Source of the DNA: Pseudomonas graminis
GTDB lineage: Bacteria; Pseudomonadota; Gammaproteobacteria; Pseudomonadales; Pseudomonadaceae
Length of the DNA stretch: 50,304 nucleotides
NCBI RefSeq assembly: GCF_900111735.1
Contig: NZ_FOHW01000037.1
Coordinates: forward strand, 1-50,304
Direction of reading: 5' to 3'
This document shows, one piece after another, positions 14,976 to 23,714 of the stretch. Under the pieces are notes generated by a model that was not told the origin of the DNA, ran no database searches, and saw only the letters and a program-made list of their open reading frames with translations. The stretch's first letter is position 1, and each line of letters opens with the position of its first letter. Made by a program: the position numbers and the translations under genes.

Positions 14976-15752
14976 ATGAAGTCTATTTCCGCTCTATTTC
15001 TGCTGTTGCTGCTGACCGCTTGCAGCAGCGGCCCGAAGATCGACACCAGCCACCCTTCCGTCAATTTCGACAGCCGCGTGCAGTTTGTGGTGGTTCATTA
15101 CACCTCTGCTTCCCTTGATCGGTCGTTGGCATTGTTGACCCACGGTGAGGTCAGCGCGCACTACCTGATCGGCGACGGTCCGGCCACCACCTACAAGCTG
15201 GTAGACGAATCCCAGCGCGCGTGGCATGCCGGTGAAAGTGAATGGGACGGGCGCACGTGGCTCAACTCAAGCAGTATTGGCATCGAGATCGTCAATCCGG
15301 GCTACCGCGACACGCCAACGGGCCGGCTGTGGTATCCGTACAGCGAGGCGCAGATACAGGCGCTGATCGTGCTGCTCAAAGACATCGTCAAACGCAATCA
15401 CATCGAACCGCGCCACGTGATTGGCCACAGCGACATCGCACCTTTGCGCAAGCTTGATCCGGGGCCTTTGTTTCCGTGGAAGCGGCTGGCCCAGGAAGGG
15501 CTGGGAATCTGGCCGGATGAGCAGCAGGTTGCACAGCGTCAGACCCAGATGATGGGCGTCGTGCCAAATATTGTGTGGTTCCAGCAGCAGTTGGCGCTGC
15601 TGGGCTACCCGACGCCGCAGACCGGAGAGCTGGACATCGCAACACGTCACACGCTGGCTGCGTTCCAGATGCACTACCGACCACAAAAATTTGACGGTGA
15701 GCCAGACCTACAAAGTGCAGCTATGCTGCAAGTACTTAACATCAGGCACTAA
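14976..15752 (+). CDS. ampDh2: AmpDh2-like N-acetylmuramoyl-L-alanine amidase lipoprotein
   Basis: The 258-residue lipoprotein (MKSISALFLLLLLTAC, Cys16) cleaves the MurNAc-L-Ala bond in murein or muropeptides. The Amidase_2 domain shows the zinc residues in VVVHYTS, VIGHSDIAP and KLDPGPLFPW, with the catalytic Glu in SIGIEIVNPG. A C-terminal peptidoglycan-binding domain (about 195-258) is present. The start at 14976 is chosen because it gives the lipobox; longer frames do not. In Pseudomonas, AmpD homologs set beta-lactamase expression, and this position next to kinB-algB corresponds to AmpDh2 (PA5485). Confidence 0.88.
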   Translation: MKSISALFLLLLLTACSSGPKIDTSHPSVNFDSRVQFVVVHYTSASLDRSLALLTHGEVSAHYLIGDGPATTYKLVDESQRAWHAGESEWDGRTWLNSSSIGIEIVNPGYRDTPTGRLWYPYSEAQIQALIVLLKDIVKRNHIEPRHVIGHSDIAPLRKLDPGPLFPWKRLAQEGLGIWPDEQQVAQRQTQMMGVVPNIVWFQQQLALLGYPTPQTGELDIATRHTLAAFQMHYRPQKFDGEPDLQSAAMLQVLNIRH

Positions 15753-15844
15753 ATTCCCCTAATTGTCGGTTTTTTCCGGGCTATTTCTGAGCGTGTTGCT
15801 ATACATCAGTGGTTATGGAAATCCCACCATCTGGATGACTGTCA

Positions 15845-17464
15845 ATGTTCACGGCGACGCCGCGACTGCGCTCCTTCCTTTACCGTCCCTGGCTTCTGGC
15901 ACTACTGGCCGCGCTGCTAAGCGCGGCCGTCTTGCTGGCGGGCAGCTTTGGTCTGGCGATGCATCAGGCCCGACAGGACGAACGTGCGCAAATGAATGCA
16001 CAGGGCGAGCGCTTTCTGGTGCGGCTGGAGCAGTTGTTCGGCCAGTTGAGGGCCGGGCTCGACCAGCTTGAAGCGCAGCCGTTGCGCAGTTGCAGCCCCG
16101 GGATGATCGAGCAGTTGCGTCAGGTGAACTCGCGCTATCGATTTATCTACGAGGCCGCGTACGTCACTGAAAGCCAGTCCTGTTCCAGCTGGACGCGTCA
16201 GAGCCTGATTGGCAAGCCCAGGCCGCCGGACATTCGCGGCCCCACGTATGATTACTGGCTAAACACCTCCACCCAGCCTGACGACAACCTCGCTTCATTG
16301 ATGCTGGGGCGGGGGGAGTTCCGTGTTTCCACCTCCCGCGGTCACCTGACGGATGTGGTCGACCTGCCTGCGGGCGGAAGTCTGGTGGTGGTGCTTGATC
16401 GTGGCTCCAAGGCAGTCCCTGTCCTGGGCCCGGCTCAGATGTGGCCGCCCACGCCGGACTGGTCGCCGACCTCCACCGAAACGCTGATGACCACCCAGGA
16501 CAAACTCGTCTACCGAATGCCGACCCAGAGTCCGGAATATCAACTGGTCCTCATCACGCCGCGCAGTGCCTTGCAGCAGAAGATCACCGGTGCATGGTGG
16601 CTGCTGGTCCCGGCCAGCCTATTGATTTCGTTGTTCATCGGCATTCTCGTCCTGCAACTGGTGCGTCAGCGTCAGTCGCTGGGCGGCGAACTGCACGGAG
16701 CGCTCCGGCGAGGCGAGCTGAAGGTTTTGTATCAGCCCATCTTCGACCTCAATACCCGGCTGTGCGTGGGCGCTGAAGCCCTGGTGCGATGGCGACGACC
16801 GGACGGCACGCTGACCAGCCCTGACCTTTTTATTCCGCTCGCAGAAAACACCGGGCAGATCCGTCAGATCACCGACTTTGTGCTTCAACAGCTGCTTGAA
16901 CAGCTGGGCCAGCTGTTACGCGCCAATCCGCACCTGTACGTGTCGGTCAATCTGGCGGCGTGCGACGTTATGGCGCCACGCATCGGCCGGGTGACGGCGA
17001 AGCTGCTGGCGTTGCACCGGGTGGCGCCTCGGCAGATTGCGTTTGAAGTCACTGAACGCGGCCTGGTGGATGTGGTGGTCGCGCGCAACCATCTCCAGGC
17101 GCTGCGCGATCGGGGCCATCAGGTGCTAATCGACGATTTCGGCACCGGCTATTGCAGCCTGGCGTACCTGCAGACATTGCCGGTGGATTGCCTGAAGATC
17201 GACAAGGCCTTTATTGACGCCCTCGGTCATGATGCGGCCAGCAGTGGCGTGGCGCCGCACATCATCCGCATGGCCCATGCGCTGCAATTGCGGGTGATCG
17301 CTGAAGGGATAGAGTTTGAGTCGCAGGCAATGCTGCTGAAAAGCGAAGGCGTGATTTATGGTCAGGGCTGGCTGTTCGCCCGGCCGCTGAGCGCGACCAA
17401 GTTTACTGAGCTGGTGACCGGCGGCCGCCGCAGCGCCGGGCGTCGTGCGGATGATGTGGCGTAG
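15845..17464 (+). CDS. CSS-motif EAL-domain c-di-GMP phosphodiesterase
   Basis: The 539-residue inner-membrane enzyme has TM1 at about 15-37, a periplasmic CSS domain (38-250) with the cysteines of RSCSP and SCSSW, TM2 at about 250-275, and a cytosolic EAL domain. All catalytic motifs are intact: GAEALVRW (Glu about 310), SVNLAA, FEVTERG, IDDFGTGY (about 429), KIDKAF, AEGIE and YGQGW. It should hydrolyse c-di-GMP to pGpG. In E. coli the periplasmic CSS cysteines of such enzymes form a DsbA-dependent disulfide that restrains activity, so the redox state set by dsbA may control this one. It ends 15 bases from the convergent kinB stop. Confidence 0.88.
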   Translation: MFTATPRLRSFLYRPWLLALLAALLSAAVLLAGSFGLAMHQARQDERAQMNAQGERFLVRLEQLFGQLRAGLDQLEAQPLRSCSPGMIEQLRQVNSRYRFIYEAAYVTESQSCSSWTRQSLIGKPRPPDIRGPTYDYWLNTSTQPDDNLASLMLGRGEFRVSTSRGHLTDVVDLPAGGSLVVVLDRGSKAVPVLGPAQMWPPTPDWSPTSTETLMTTQDKLVYRMPTQSPEYQLVLITPRSALQQKITGAWWLLVPASLLISLFIGILVLQLVRQRQSLGGELHGALRRGELKVLYQPIFDLNTRLCVGAEALVRWRRPDGTLTSPDLFIPLAENTGQIRQITDFVLQQLLEQLGQLLRANPHLYVSVNLAACDVMAPRIGRVTAKLLALHRVAPRQIAFEVTERGLVDVVVARNHLQALRDRGHQVLIDDFGTGYCSLAYLQTLPVDCLKIDKAFIDALGHDAASSGVAPHIIRMAHALQLRVIAEGIEFESQAMLLKSEGVIYGQGWLFARPLSATKFTELVTGGRRSAGRRADDVA

Positions 17465-17479
17465 CGCAGCAGGCCCCTT

Positions 17480-19267
17480 CTACAGCGGCAGCGCCATATA
17501 GAACTGCGTGCCCTGCCCCGGTCGGGAGTAGACGCCCATGCGCCCGCCGTGCAACTGAACGATTTCCTTGCACAAAGCCAGCCCCAGACCCGCGCCGCCT
17601 TTCTTTCGTCCAACCTGAACGAACGGCTCGAAGATCCGGGCCTGCTGACCGTAAGCAATACCCTCACCGTTGTCTTCCACGCTGATGATCAAGCGCTCGC
17701 CATGACGTCTTGCCTGCAAGCGGATCAGTCCTGATCTCGGGGTATGGCGCAGGGCATTATCGAGCAGGTTGTCGAGCACTCGGTCCAGTTGCGCTTTGTC
17801 CGCCTGTACCCGTGGCAGTGGCTCCTGGGTTTCCAGCAGCACCATGACGTCCTGATCGTGGGCGATGTCGGCAAAGCGCTGACGCGCCGCTTCGAGCAAT
17901 TCGTTGATGTCACAGGGCTCGAGCGTCAGCTTTTGCAATCCGTTCTGATAGCGGGAGAAGTTGAGCAGGTCGTTGATCAACTGCATCAGGCGCTGCATTT
18001 CTTCGTTAACGGTGTCGAGCAGGTCCTTTTCACGCGAGTCCGGCGGGAAATGCACGCGCTCCTGAAGCAGACCGAAGGCCATGTGCATGCCGGTGACGGG
18101 CGTTCGCAGCTCGTGGGAAGCGCGCAGCACGAACTCGCTGCGTACGCGTTCGAATGCCCGCTGCTCAGTGACGTCGTGCAGCACCATCACGGCGCCAACG
18201 ATGTGCCCCTTGGTATGGCTGACCGGCGTGAGGCTGTAGGTGAGCAGGCGGACTTCGCCGTCGATCTCGATTGAGAGGTCATCGGGCGCACGTTCCAGCG
18301 TGCCTCCGCGCAACACCAGATACAGCTGCTCGTCCAGTTCCGGGCGCTGCAACGCTTCACCGAGCCCCTGTCCCAGGCGACTTTCTTCCCAGCCCAACTG
18401 TCGTTGCGCGACCGGGTTCAAGTGTTCAAGCCGCCCTTGGCGATCAATCATCAGCAAGCCGTCGTCGATGCTGTCCAGCACCGCCTGCAAACGCTGCTGG
18501 CCAGCGAGCAACTCATCGACGTTGGTTTTCTGATGCTGACGCAATGCGTCGGCCATCATGCCGAAACGGTGGGTAAGCAAATTCATTTCGTCCGAAGAGG
18601 ACGTGGGCAGCGTGACGTCGAAATCCCCTTGGGCAATGCGGTCCGCCGCCTTGGCCAACTGCTCGATGGGGCCGCCGAAACGTCGAGCAATGCCGTGGGC
18701 GGTGACGAAGCCGATAACCAGCACCGCCAGCCCCACCAGTCCCAGTAGCGCCGAGACCCAGAGCGCCCGCGATCTTGAGGCGCTTTCAGCCTCACTGATG
18801 TTCACCAGCGCCTGGCGGTGGGCGTCGAGCAGACCATCGCGCAACGTGTTGAACGCCTCCGTCACGGCCTCATTGTCGCGGATCGCGCCACCATGCTCGC
18901 TGGATTGCTCGATCGTTTTGACGAAACGTGCGTAATTCACCCGGGCCGTTTCGAACCCGCTGGGAACGCCGGTTTGCTGATCATGATCAATGCCCTGATC
19001 GAGCAGATTCTGGAACTGTTCCTGATTGCGCTTGATCGCCGCCTGATCGGGACTGTCCTTGAGCATCATGACCAGTTGATCGCCAAGGTTCTGTCGCAGC
19101 TTCAGGCCGATATCGAGGGTGATGAAGTTGTGCCGAATCGATGATTCCTGAGATTTGGCCATCTGCATGACGCTGACGAGCCCCAGCACCAATCCCAGCA
19201 GGGCGACGGTGATGAGAGCTGAAATACTCAGAAAGAGTCGGGTGCGCAACTTCATCGCAAACATCAT
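17480..19267 (-). CDS. kinB: sensor histidine kinase KinB
   Basis: The 595-residue membrane kinase/phosphatase acts on AlgB. TM1 (about 10-34), a periplasmic sensor (35-167), TM2 (168-191), HAMP, a PAS domain (about 255-365), HisKA with the phospho-acceptor His385 in ASHELRTPVTG, and HATPase with DNLLDNALRHTP, EDNGEGI and GGAGLGLAL are seen. Start could be 19267 or the Met four codons later (MKLRTRLFLS). It follows algB after ten bases, so they form one transcript. In P. aeruginosa KinB restrains AlgB-dependent alginate production. Confidence 0.93.
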   Translation of the reverse strand: MMFAMKLRTRLFLSISALITVALLGLVLGLVSVMQMAKSQESSIRHNFITLDIGLKLRQNLGDQLVMMLKDSPDQAAIKRNQEQFQNLLDQGIDHDQQTGVPSGFETARVNYARFVKTIEQSSEHGGAIRDNEAVTEAFNTLRDGLLDAHRQALVNISEAESASRSRALWVSALLGLVGLAVLVIGFVTAHGIARRFGGPIEQLAKAADRIAQGDFDVTLPTSSSDEMNLLTHRFGMMADALRQHQKTNVDELLAGQQRLQAVLDSIDDGLLMIDRQGRLEHLNPVAQRQLGWEESRLGQGLGEALQRPELDEQLYLVLRGGTLERAPDDLSIEIDGEVRLLTYSLTPVSHTKGHIVGAVMVLHDVTEQRAFERVRSEFVLRASHELRTPVTGMHMAFGLLQERVHFPPDSREKDLLDTVNEEMQRLMQLINDLLNFSRYQNGLQKLTLEPCDINELLEAARQRFADIAHDQDVMVLLETQEPLPRVQADKAQLDRVLDNLLDNALRHTPRSGLIRLQARRHGERLIISVEDNGEGIAYGQQARIFEPFVQVGRKKGGAGLGLALCKEIVQLHGGRMGVYSRPGQGTQFYMALPL

Positions 19268-19277
19268 CGGCGCCCTG

Positions 19278-20624
19278 TCACAGGTTGTACTGCTTACGTT
19301 TTCGGTAAAGCGTCGAGGCGTCGATGCCCAGCGTGCGTGCAGCCTGATCCAGCGTATCGCTGGTGGCCAGTACCGCGCCGATGTGGGCTTTCTCCAGCTC
19401 GTCCAGACTCAACGCTGCACCCACGCGCGGGGCATTGTTGACCGGCTGCTCGGCCATGCCGAGGTGCGTGATTTCGACTTTTTCCTGCGGGCAGATAATG
19501 CTCGCCCGCTCGATCACGTTACGCAGTTCACGGATGTTTCCGGGCCAGCGGTAGTTGAGCAGCGCGCTGCGCGCCTGTTCGCTGAAGCCACGCGCCGGAC
19601 GGCTGTATTCCTTGACGAAGCGCGCCAGGAAGCGGTCCGCCAGCGTCAGGATGTCTTCGCTTCGCTCGCGCAAAGGGGGCAGATTCAGGGTGATCACGTT
19701 CAGGCGATACAACAGGTCTTCGCGAAAACGTCCTTCGCGGACCATGTCTTCGAGGTTCAGGTTAGTCGCCGCGAGAATGCGCACGTCGGCGCGACGGGTG
19801 ACCGGGTCACCGACACGTTCGTATTCCTTGTCCTGAATGAAGCGCAGCAGTTTTGGCTGCAGCGTGAGCGGGAAGTCGCCGATTTCATCGAGAAACAATG
19901 TACCGCCGTCTGCCTGATTCACCCGGCCGAGTGTGCTTTCGCTTGCACCGGTGAAGGCACCGCGGCTATGGCCGAACAGTTCGCTTTCCATCAACTCGGC
20001 AGTCAGCGATGGGCAGTTGATGGTCACGCAGGCCTTTTTCGCTCGCTTGCTCCAGCCGTGAATCGCCCGCGCCAATTCACCTTTACCCGTACCGGATTCG
20101 CCGAGGATAAGAATGTTGGCGTCGGTGTTGGCGACCTGGCGGGCAGTTTCGAGGATCGCCATCATCGATGGGCTGTGGGAATCCAGGCCGTCCTTCGGTT
20201 TGCGAACTTCGCCTTCAAGGGCTTCGAGTCGCGCGGACAACTGGCGGACTTCGAGCTGCTTGGCGGTAGCGAGGCGCAGCTGATCCGGGCTGCAGGGCTT
20301 GACCAGATAATCGGCAGCGCCGGCCTGGATTGCGTCCACGGCGGTGTCAACGGCCGAGTGGGCGGTAACAATCACCACGCGCATCCAGGGTGCCTGCACG
20401 CGCATTTGCGCCAGCACATCGAGCCCGTTGTCCTCACCCAGACGCAGGTCGAGGAAGCACACGTCGAATACCTGGCGCTGCAACAGCGCCTCTGCCTGCG
20501 CCGCGCTGTTGGCGGTGGCTACGCTGTAGCCCTCGTCTTCCAGGCAATAACGGAAGGTGCGAAGGATGGCGGATTCATCATCCACGAGCAGAATACGGCC
20601 CTGATTCTCAGCGGCTGCTTCCAT
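19278..20624 (-). CDS. algB: NtrC-family response regulator AlgB
   Basis: The 448-residue regulator has a receiver domain (phospho-acceptor Asp59 in FLDLRLGEDN, with Thr in VTAHS and Lys in LVKPC). Its AAA+ domain has Walker A GESGTGKGE, the sigma-54 contact loop GAFTGA, Walker B LFLDEIGDFP and arginine finger FREDLLYRLN. A Fis-type helix-turn-helix (QAARTLGIDASTLYRKRKQY) closes the protein. The start at 20624 follows AAGGAG. The GAFTGA loop is intact, so action at RpoN promoters is possible, although alginate control by AlgB has also been described without it. Partner kinase kinB is downstream. Confidence 0.95.
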   Translation of the reverse strand: MEAAAENQGRILLVDDESAILRTFRYCLEDEGYSVATANSAAQAEALLQRQVFDVCFLDLRLGEDNGLDVLAQMRVQAPWMRVVIVTAHSAVDTAVDAIQAGAADYLVKPCSPDQLRLATAKQLEVRQLSARLEALEGEVRKPKDGLDSHSPSMMAILETARQVANTDANILILGESGTGKGELARAIHGWSKRAKKACVTINCPSLTAELMESELFGHSRGAFTGASESTLGRVNQADGGTLFLDEIGDFPLTLQPKLLRFIQDKEYERVGDPVTRRADVRILAATNLNLEDMVREGRFREDLLYRLNVITLNLPPLRERSEDILTLADRFLARFVKEYSRPARGFSEQARSALLNYRWPGNIRELRNVIERASIICPQEKVEITHLGMAEQPVNNAPRVGAALSLDELEKAHIGAVLATSDTLDQAARTLGIDASTLYRKRKQYNL

Positions 20625-20818
20625 TTTTCCTACGCTCCTTAATGAATAGTCTGTGTTAGTCCCGGAAACATCGGGCAAGTTGCATGGTTCATTCTGATTG
20701 ATTCTTTACGCTGCGTGGTAGCGATGTTCTGAAAAAAGCCATGATGCGCTGATCCACGACAGGCCACCTCCATTAACCATCGGCCCGAATCCCCATGCAG
20801 GGAAAATCAGGCCGCTCC

Positions 20819-20845
20819 GAACATCTGGGCGAAAGACCAGTCTGT
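20819..20845 (+). promoter_or_regulatory. AlgU-like promoter of the BON-domain gene
   Basis: GAACAT (20819-20824), a 16-base spacer and TCTGT (20841-20845) differ from the sigma-22 consensus (GAACTT-N16/17-TCTGA) at one position in each box. The predicted start lies about 30 bases before the ATG, which has the ribosome site TGGAGA. Confidence 0.5.
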
Positions 20846-20881
20846 CCAGAGGTACCTTTTTGCAATTGTCTGGAGATTCCC

Positions 20882-21736
20882 ATGCCCACGTTGAAGAAGA
20901 TCGCCCTGGCCATCACCACCGCCAGCGTGCTCGGACTGACTCCCGTCATCGCCCACGCCGCAGCCGCCGATCTGCCGACCCAGTTGGCCGAAGCGCGCCA
21001 GGAGGGTTCGATCTGGACCGCCTTTGCCCTTAACCGGCATTTGAGCCCGTTCAAGATCAGCGTGGACGTAGAACAAGGCACTGCAATCCTTAAAGGCAAG
21101 GTCGAGAACCAGGTAGACAAGGATCTGGCGTCGCAGATAGCGGGCGACATTCAGGGGATCAACAAGGTCGACAACCAGCTTGAGATCGACCCGCAGGTCG
21201 CTGCCGATCCGGGCACCAAAGCCACCATGGCCCAGCGCTTCGACGACGCGACGCTGACAGCAACCATCAAATCCAAGTTGCTGTGGAACAGCGTGACTGA
21301 GGCATTGAACATCGACGTCAGCGCCGCTCAGGGGGTTGTCACCCTCAAGGGGCAGGCGAAAGACGCGGATGCCAAGCAACTGGCCGGAAGCCTGGCCACC
21401 AACACGGACGGCGTGACGGAGGTGAACAACCTCATCAGCGTCAGCGCGCGGGATACACAGGCCATCAAAGAGCAGAGCGAACTTCAGGCCAACGCCGTTC
21501 GCGAGGAATTCAGCGACGCATGGATCACCAGCAAGGTGAAATCCAGCCTTATATATAGCCGCACCCTCGACGGCTTGAACATCAAGGTGGAGACCAAAAA
21601 CGGTGTAGTAGCGCTGGACGGTGTGGTGGCCAACTACGCCGAGAAAGAACTGGCGGTCGAGATCGCGCGAAATATTCGTGGGGTCAAAGGCGTCGATGCC
21701 GACACCTTGCGCGTCACGGCTCGTAGCGCGGGGTAG
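20882..21736 (+). CDS. triple BON-domain periplasmic protein (OsmY-like)
   Basis: The 284-residue exported protein has a signal peptide (MPTLKKIALAITTASVLGL, cleavage near AHAAAA). Three BON domains follow, at about 40-105, 120-190 and 210-280. Each has the pattern of a helix then GxVxLxGxV: GTAILKGKVENQ, GVVTLKGQAKDA and GVVALDGVVANY. BON proteins bind membranes or lipids and protect the envelope in osmotic stress. The start at 20882 is set by the ribosome site and signal peptide. It is divergent from algB and has an AlgU-like promoter, which fits envelope stress control. Confidence 0.85.
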   Translation: MPTLKKIALAITTASVLGLTPVIAHAAAADLPTQLAEARQEGSIWTAFALNRHLSPFKISVDVEQGTAILKGKVENQVDKDLASQIAGDIQGINKVDNQLEIDPQVAADPGTKATMAQRFDDATLTATIKSKLLWNSVTEALNIDVSAAQGVVTLKGQAKDADAKQLAGSLATNTDGVTEVNNLISVSARDTQAIKEQSELQANAVREEFSDAWITSKVKSSLIYSRTLDGLNIKVETKNGVVALDGVVANYAEKELAVEIARNIRGVKGVDADTLRVTARSAG

Positions 21737-21932
21737 ACCGATAGTGGCGGTCGGGTGACGGGTGTCAGAAGAGATTCGGCATCTGGAATGAATTCGGCCG
21801 CCTGGGTGGTGTCAGGCGTTTCGTGCATTCCGCACGATGGCAAATGTTCAATCGTGCAGCATGCGTGTACGACCCTTCTGAACATGATTCATAACCTATT
21901 GATTTATAAGGATTAACTGGTTCACAACAAGC

Positions 21933-21948
21933 TGGCACACAGCGTGCA
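21933..21948 (+). promoter_or_regulatory. sigma-54 promoter before the small membrane protein gene
   Basis: TGGCACACAGCGTGCA matches the RpoN consensus TGGCACG-N4-TTGCW at ten of twelve fixed positions, including the essential GG (-24) and GC (-12) at correct spacing. The predicted start is near 21959, about 50 bases ahead of the ATG at 22008. The two genes that follow may be read from it too. Confidence 0.7.
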
Positions 21949-22007
21949 ATATTCCTGATAACAAAGGCCCGAACAGACGGCCGACAAGATTGCCAGGAGT
22001 CAGCTGA

Positions 22008-22292
22008 ATGAACGCTCAACATCTCGCCAACAAACTGCGTATCTCCCCTCTGCATATGCAGCAAGGCCTGTTTGCCAGTCTGGCGCTGATGATTACGCTC
22101 ATTGTTGTACAGCAGTTCAATCACTGGAATCAGAATCATGAAATGACTCAGGTTCACTACTCCCACGCTCAGACTGCACCGTTTGCCAAGGCAAGTGCGT
22201 TGAAGGCCTCGGACGTTGCCCTGAGCATGCAAGTTGATGATGCGGCCGCTACTAATGATGAAGCGCCGCGTCAGCAAAGCTGGGTTTTCTGA
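22008..22292 (+). CDS. small single-pass membrane protein, unknown function
   Basis: This 94-residue protein is not recognised. It has one clear membrane segment (LFASLALMITLIVVQQF, about 21-37) after a basic N-terminus and a soluble C-terminal half that is poor in hydrophobics and ends QQSWVF. It starts with ATG after CAGGAGTCAGCTGA. It lies directly downstream of a sigma-54-like promoter and 88 bases upstream of the DUF1328 gene, so a three-gene unit with DUF1328 and ivy is plausible. Confidence 0.7.
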   Translation: MNAQHLANKLRISPLHMQQGLFASLALMITLIVVQQFNHWNQNHEMTQVHYSHAQTAPFAKASALKASDVALSMQVDDAAATNDEAPRQQSWVF

Positions 22293-22380
22293 TCCTCCGG
22301 GTCGAAGACGCGATCTACCCCGAGGGTCATTCCGACGCCTCGACGTAGCAAAAAATCAATAAACAGTAAGGAGATTCACC

Positions 22381-22545
22381 ATGTTGAGTTGGGCAATCAC
22401 ATTTCTGATCATCGCTATCGTTGCAGCCGTCCTTGGTTTTGGTGGTATCGCAGGTACTGCTACCGGCATTGCCAAGATCCTGTTCGTGGTCTTCCTGGTT
22501 ATGTTCGTGGTGTCGTTCTTCTTTGGCCGTCGCGGCCGAGGCTGA
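22381..22545 (+). CDS. DUF1328 small hydrophobic membrane protein
   Basis: The 54-residue protein is almost wholly two transmembrane helices ([20 protein letters not shown] and [16 protein letters not shown]) joined by the glycine-rich turn [12 protein letters not shown], with a basic tail GRRGRG. This is the DUF1328/YtjA family, often induced by stress. It is preceded by AAGGAGATTCACC. The ivy start codon follows two bases after its stop, so the two are translated together. Confidence 0.9.
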
Positions 22546-22547
22546 GT

Positions 22548-23015
22548 ATGGGCTTAAAGCATTTCCATGCATTGACATTGGCGCTCCTTGGGAGCGCCAG
22601 CGTTACAGCCATGGCGGCCAACGACGGTCAGTCTCGGGCGAACGAGCTTTTGAGCTCTGATCCCGAGTACCGTGAAACGTGGTCGAGCATAGTGAAGAAG
22701 GAAGAGCGACTGCCCGATTGGGTGATCAATCTCTCCGGATCCGCTGAGCAGATGAATGCCGTGACCGAAGACGGCGACAAGTATCTGATCGGGCCGCTCT
22801 GCGAGACCCAAGACACTTGCCGCAATAAGCGCCTCATTGTCGCGTTCAGCCTGGACAAGTCCCATGCGTACGCCATGTTGGTCGAAGTGCCAGCGGGACT
22901 TCCCGCAGACAAATCGCCGACGCGTCATGCGGACTACCGGTTTTTGGGCAAGCCAGATGAAGGCATGCAAGGCCTTCTGAAAGAACAGCTCAAGAAAGAT
23001 CCAAACTGGTACTGA
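22548..23015 (+). CDS. ivy: Ivy-family inhibitor of vertebrate lysozyme
   Basis: The 155-residue periplasmic protein has a signal peptide (MGLKHFHALTLALLGSASVTAMAAN). An Ivy core follows: KEERLPDWV, then the two-cysteine loop CETQDTC (in E. coli Ivy the equivalent CKPHDC loop plugs the lysozyme active site), then RLIVAFSLDKSHAYAMLVE. It protects murein from C-type lysozyme or controls the cell's own lytic transglycosylases. The loop sequence is diverged apart from the two cysteines and the acidic residue, so specificity is uncertain. Position next to algB resembles PA5481. Confidence 0.83.
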   Translation: MGLKHFHALTLALLGSASVTAMAANDGQSRANELLSSDPEYRETWSSIVKKEERLPDWVINLSGSAEQMNAVTEDGDKYLIGPLCETQDTCRNKRLIVAFSLDKSHAYAMLVEVPAGLPADKSPTRHADYRFLGKPDEGMQGLLKEQLKKDPNWY

Positions 23016-23714
23016 TTCGAATGATGGGAGACCTGTCCCTGACAGACCTTCCTGATAGACGCGCAGCCCGAAGACGGTGCGCGTATGACCAAGGGGCCGG
23101 GGCGTTACGATCAAGGGAGTGATTGAAGCGTCCTAGGTGTACAAGGAGTACTCTCACGCGTGGGCCGGGTCAGGCAAGCCGCAACGCAAGCCCTCTGTCC
23201 AATTCGGTTCCGCCGTTATTCGACAGTGGACTTGCGAGGCGCAAACAGTCTCAATTTCCCTTAGGGTCTAAAGGCCCTCATGCGTCCTACATAGCCTCTT
23301 CCCCTTTTCCTACGACCGTATATCGCCAAAAAACCCCCGCTTAAATGGCGTGTTGGCCATCCGTGGCCAGTCTGTCCTATTCCCATGTCGCTTCGTGTAA
23401 ATCCTCTACAGACGACGTATTAGCCAGTTCTCAGCATTCTCGTGTGCAGCAAAAGCGCCCTCTTTTAGCGCATCCCCCTGTAAGTGATTGATTTGCATCA
23501 TGCTGATTCGGCATAGGGTAGTCATTTACGGCATTAGACGATGGCGGTCACCGTGGGAATAGTTGCGCCTTTTTCGCCTGCTCAGAGCTCGGATGCTCGC
23601 CTGCGGCCACTTACGAGACAGTCCTGACGGCGACCGCGGCGTCGCGCTTGCTGGCAAGCGCAATGATGAACGTGTGGTTGGGGGATGTCCCGGCAATGAC
23701 AACAAGGTAATGAC
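23016..23714. other. 699-base gene-free gap between ivy and gltP
   Basis: No coding frame here has a ribosome site, codon use or family resemblance typical of this genome; one 73-codon frame (23123-23344) looks accidental. Small inverted repeats are present (TGGCC-ATCCGT-GGCCA near 23353-23370 and GCGCCCTCTTTTAGCGC near 23453). The run AAAAAACCCCC near 23326 would read GGGGGTTTTTT on the minus strand. I see no clear -10/-35 for gltP. An unannotated RNA is possible but not shown. Confidence 0.5.

Noticed and set aside
19155..20642. Plus-strand open frame of 495 codons opposite algB
   Set aside because: It is the antisense of algB; the GC-rich codon bias opens this frame. It has no ribosome site, signal or family motif.
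23123..23344. 73-codon plus-strand frame in the ivy-gltP gap
   Set aside because: Composition is unlike local genes, with no start signal and no recognisable family.
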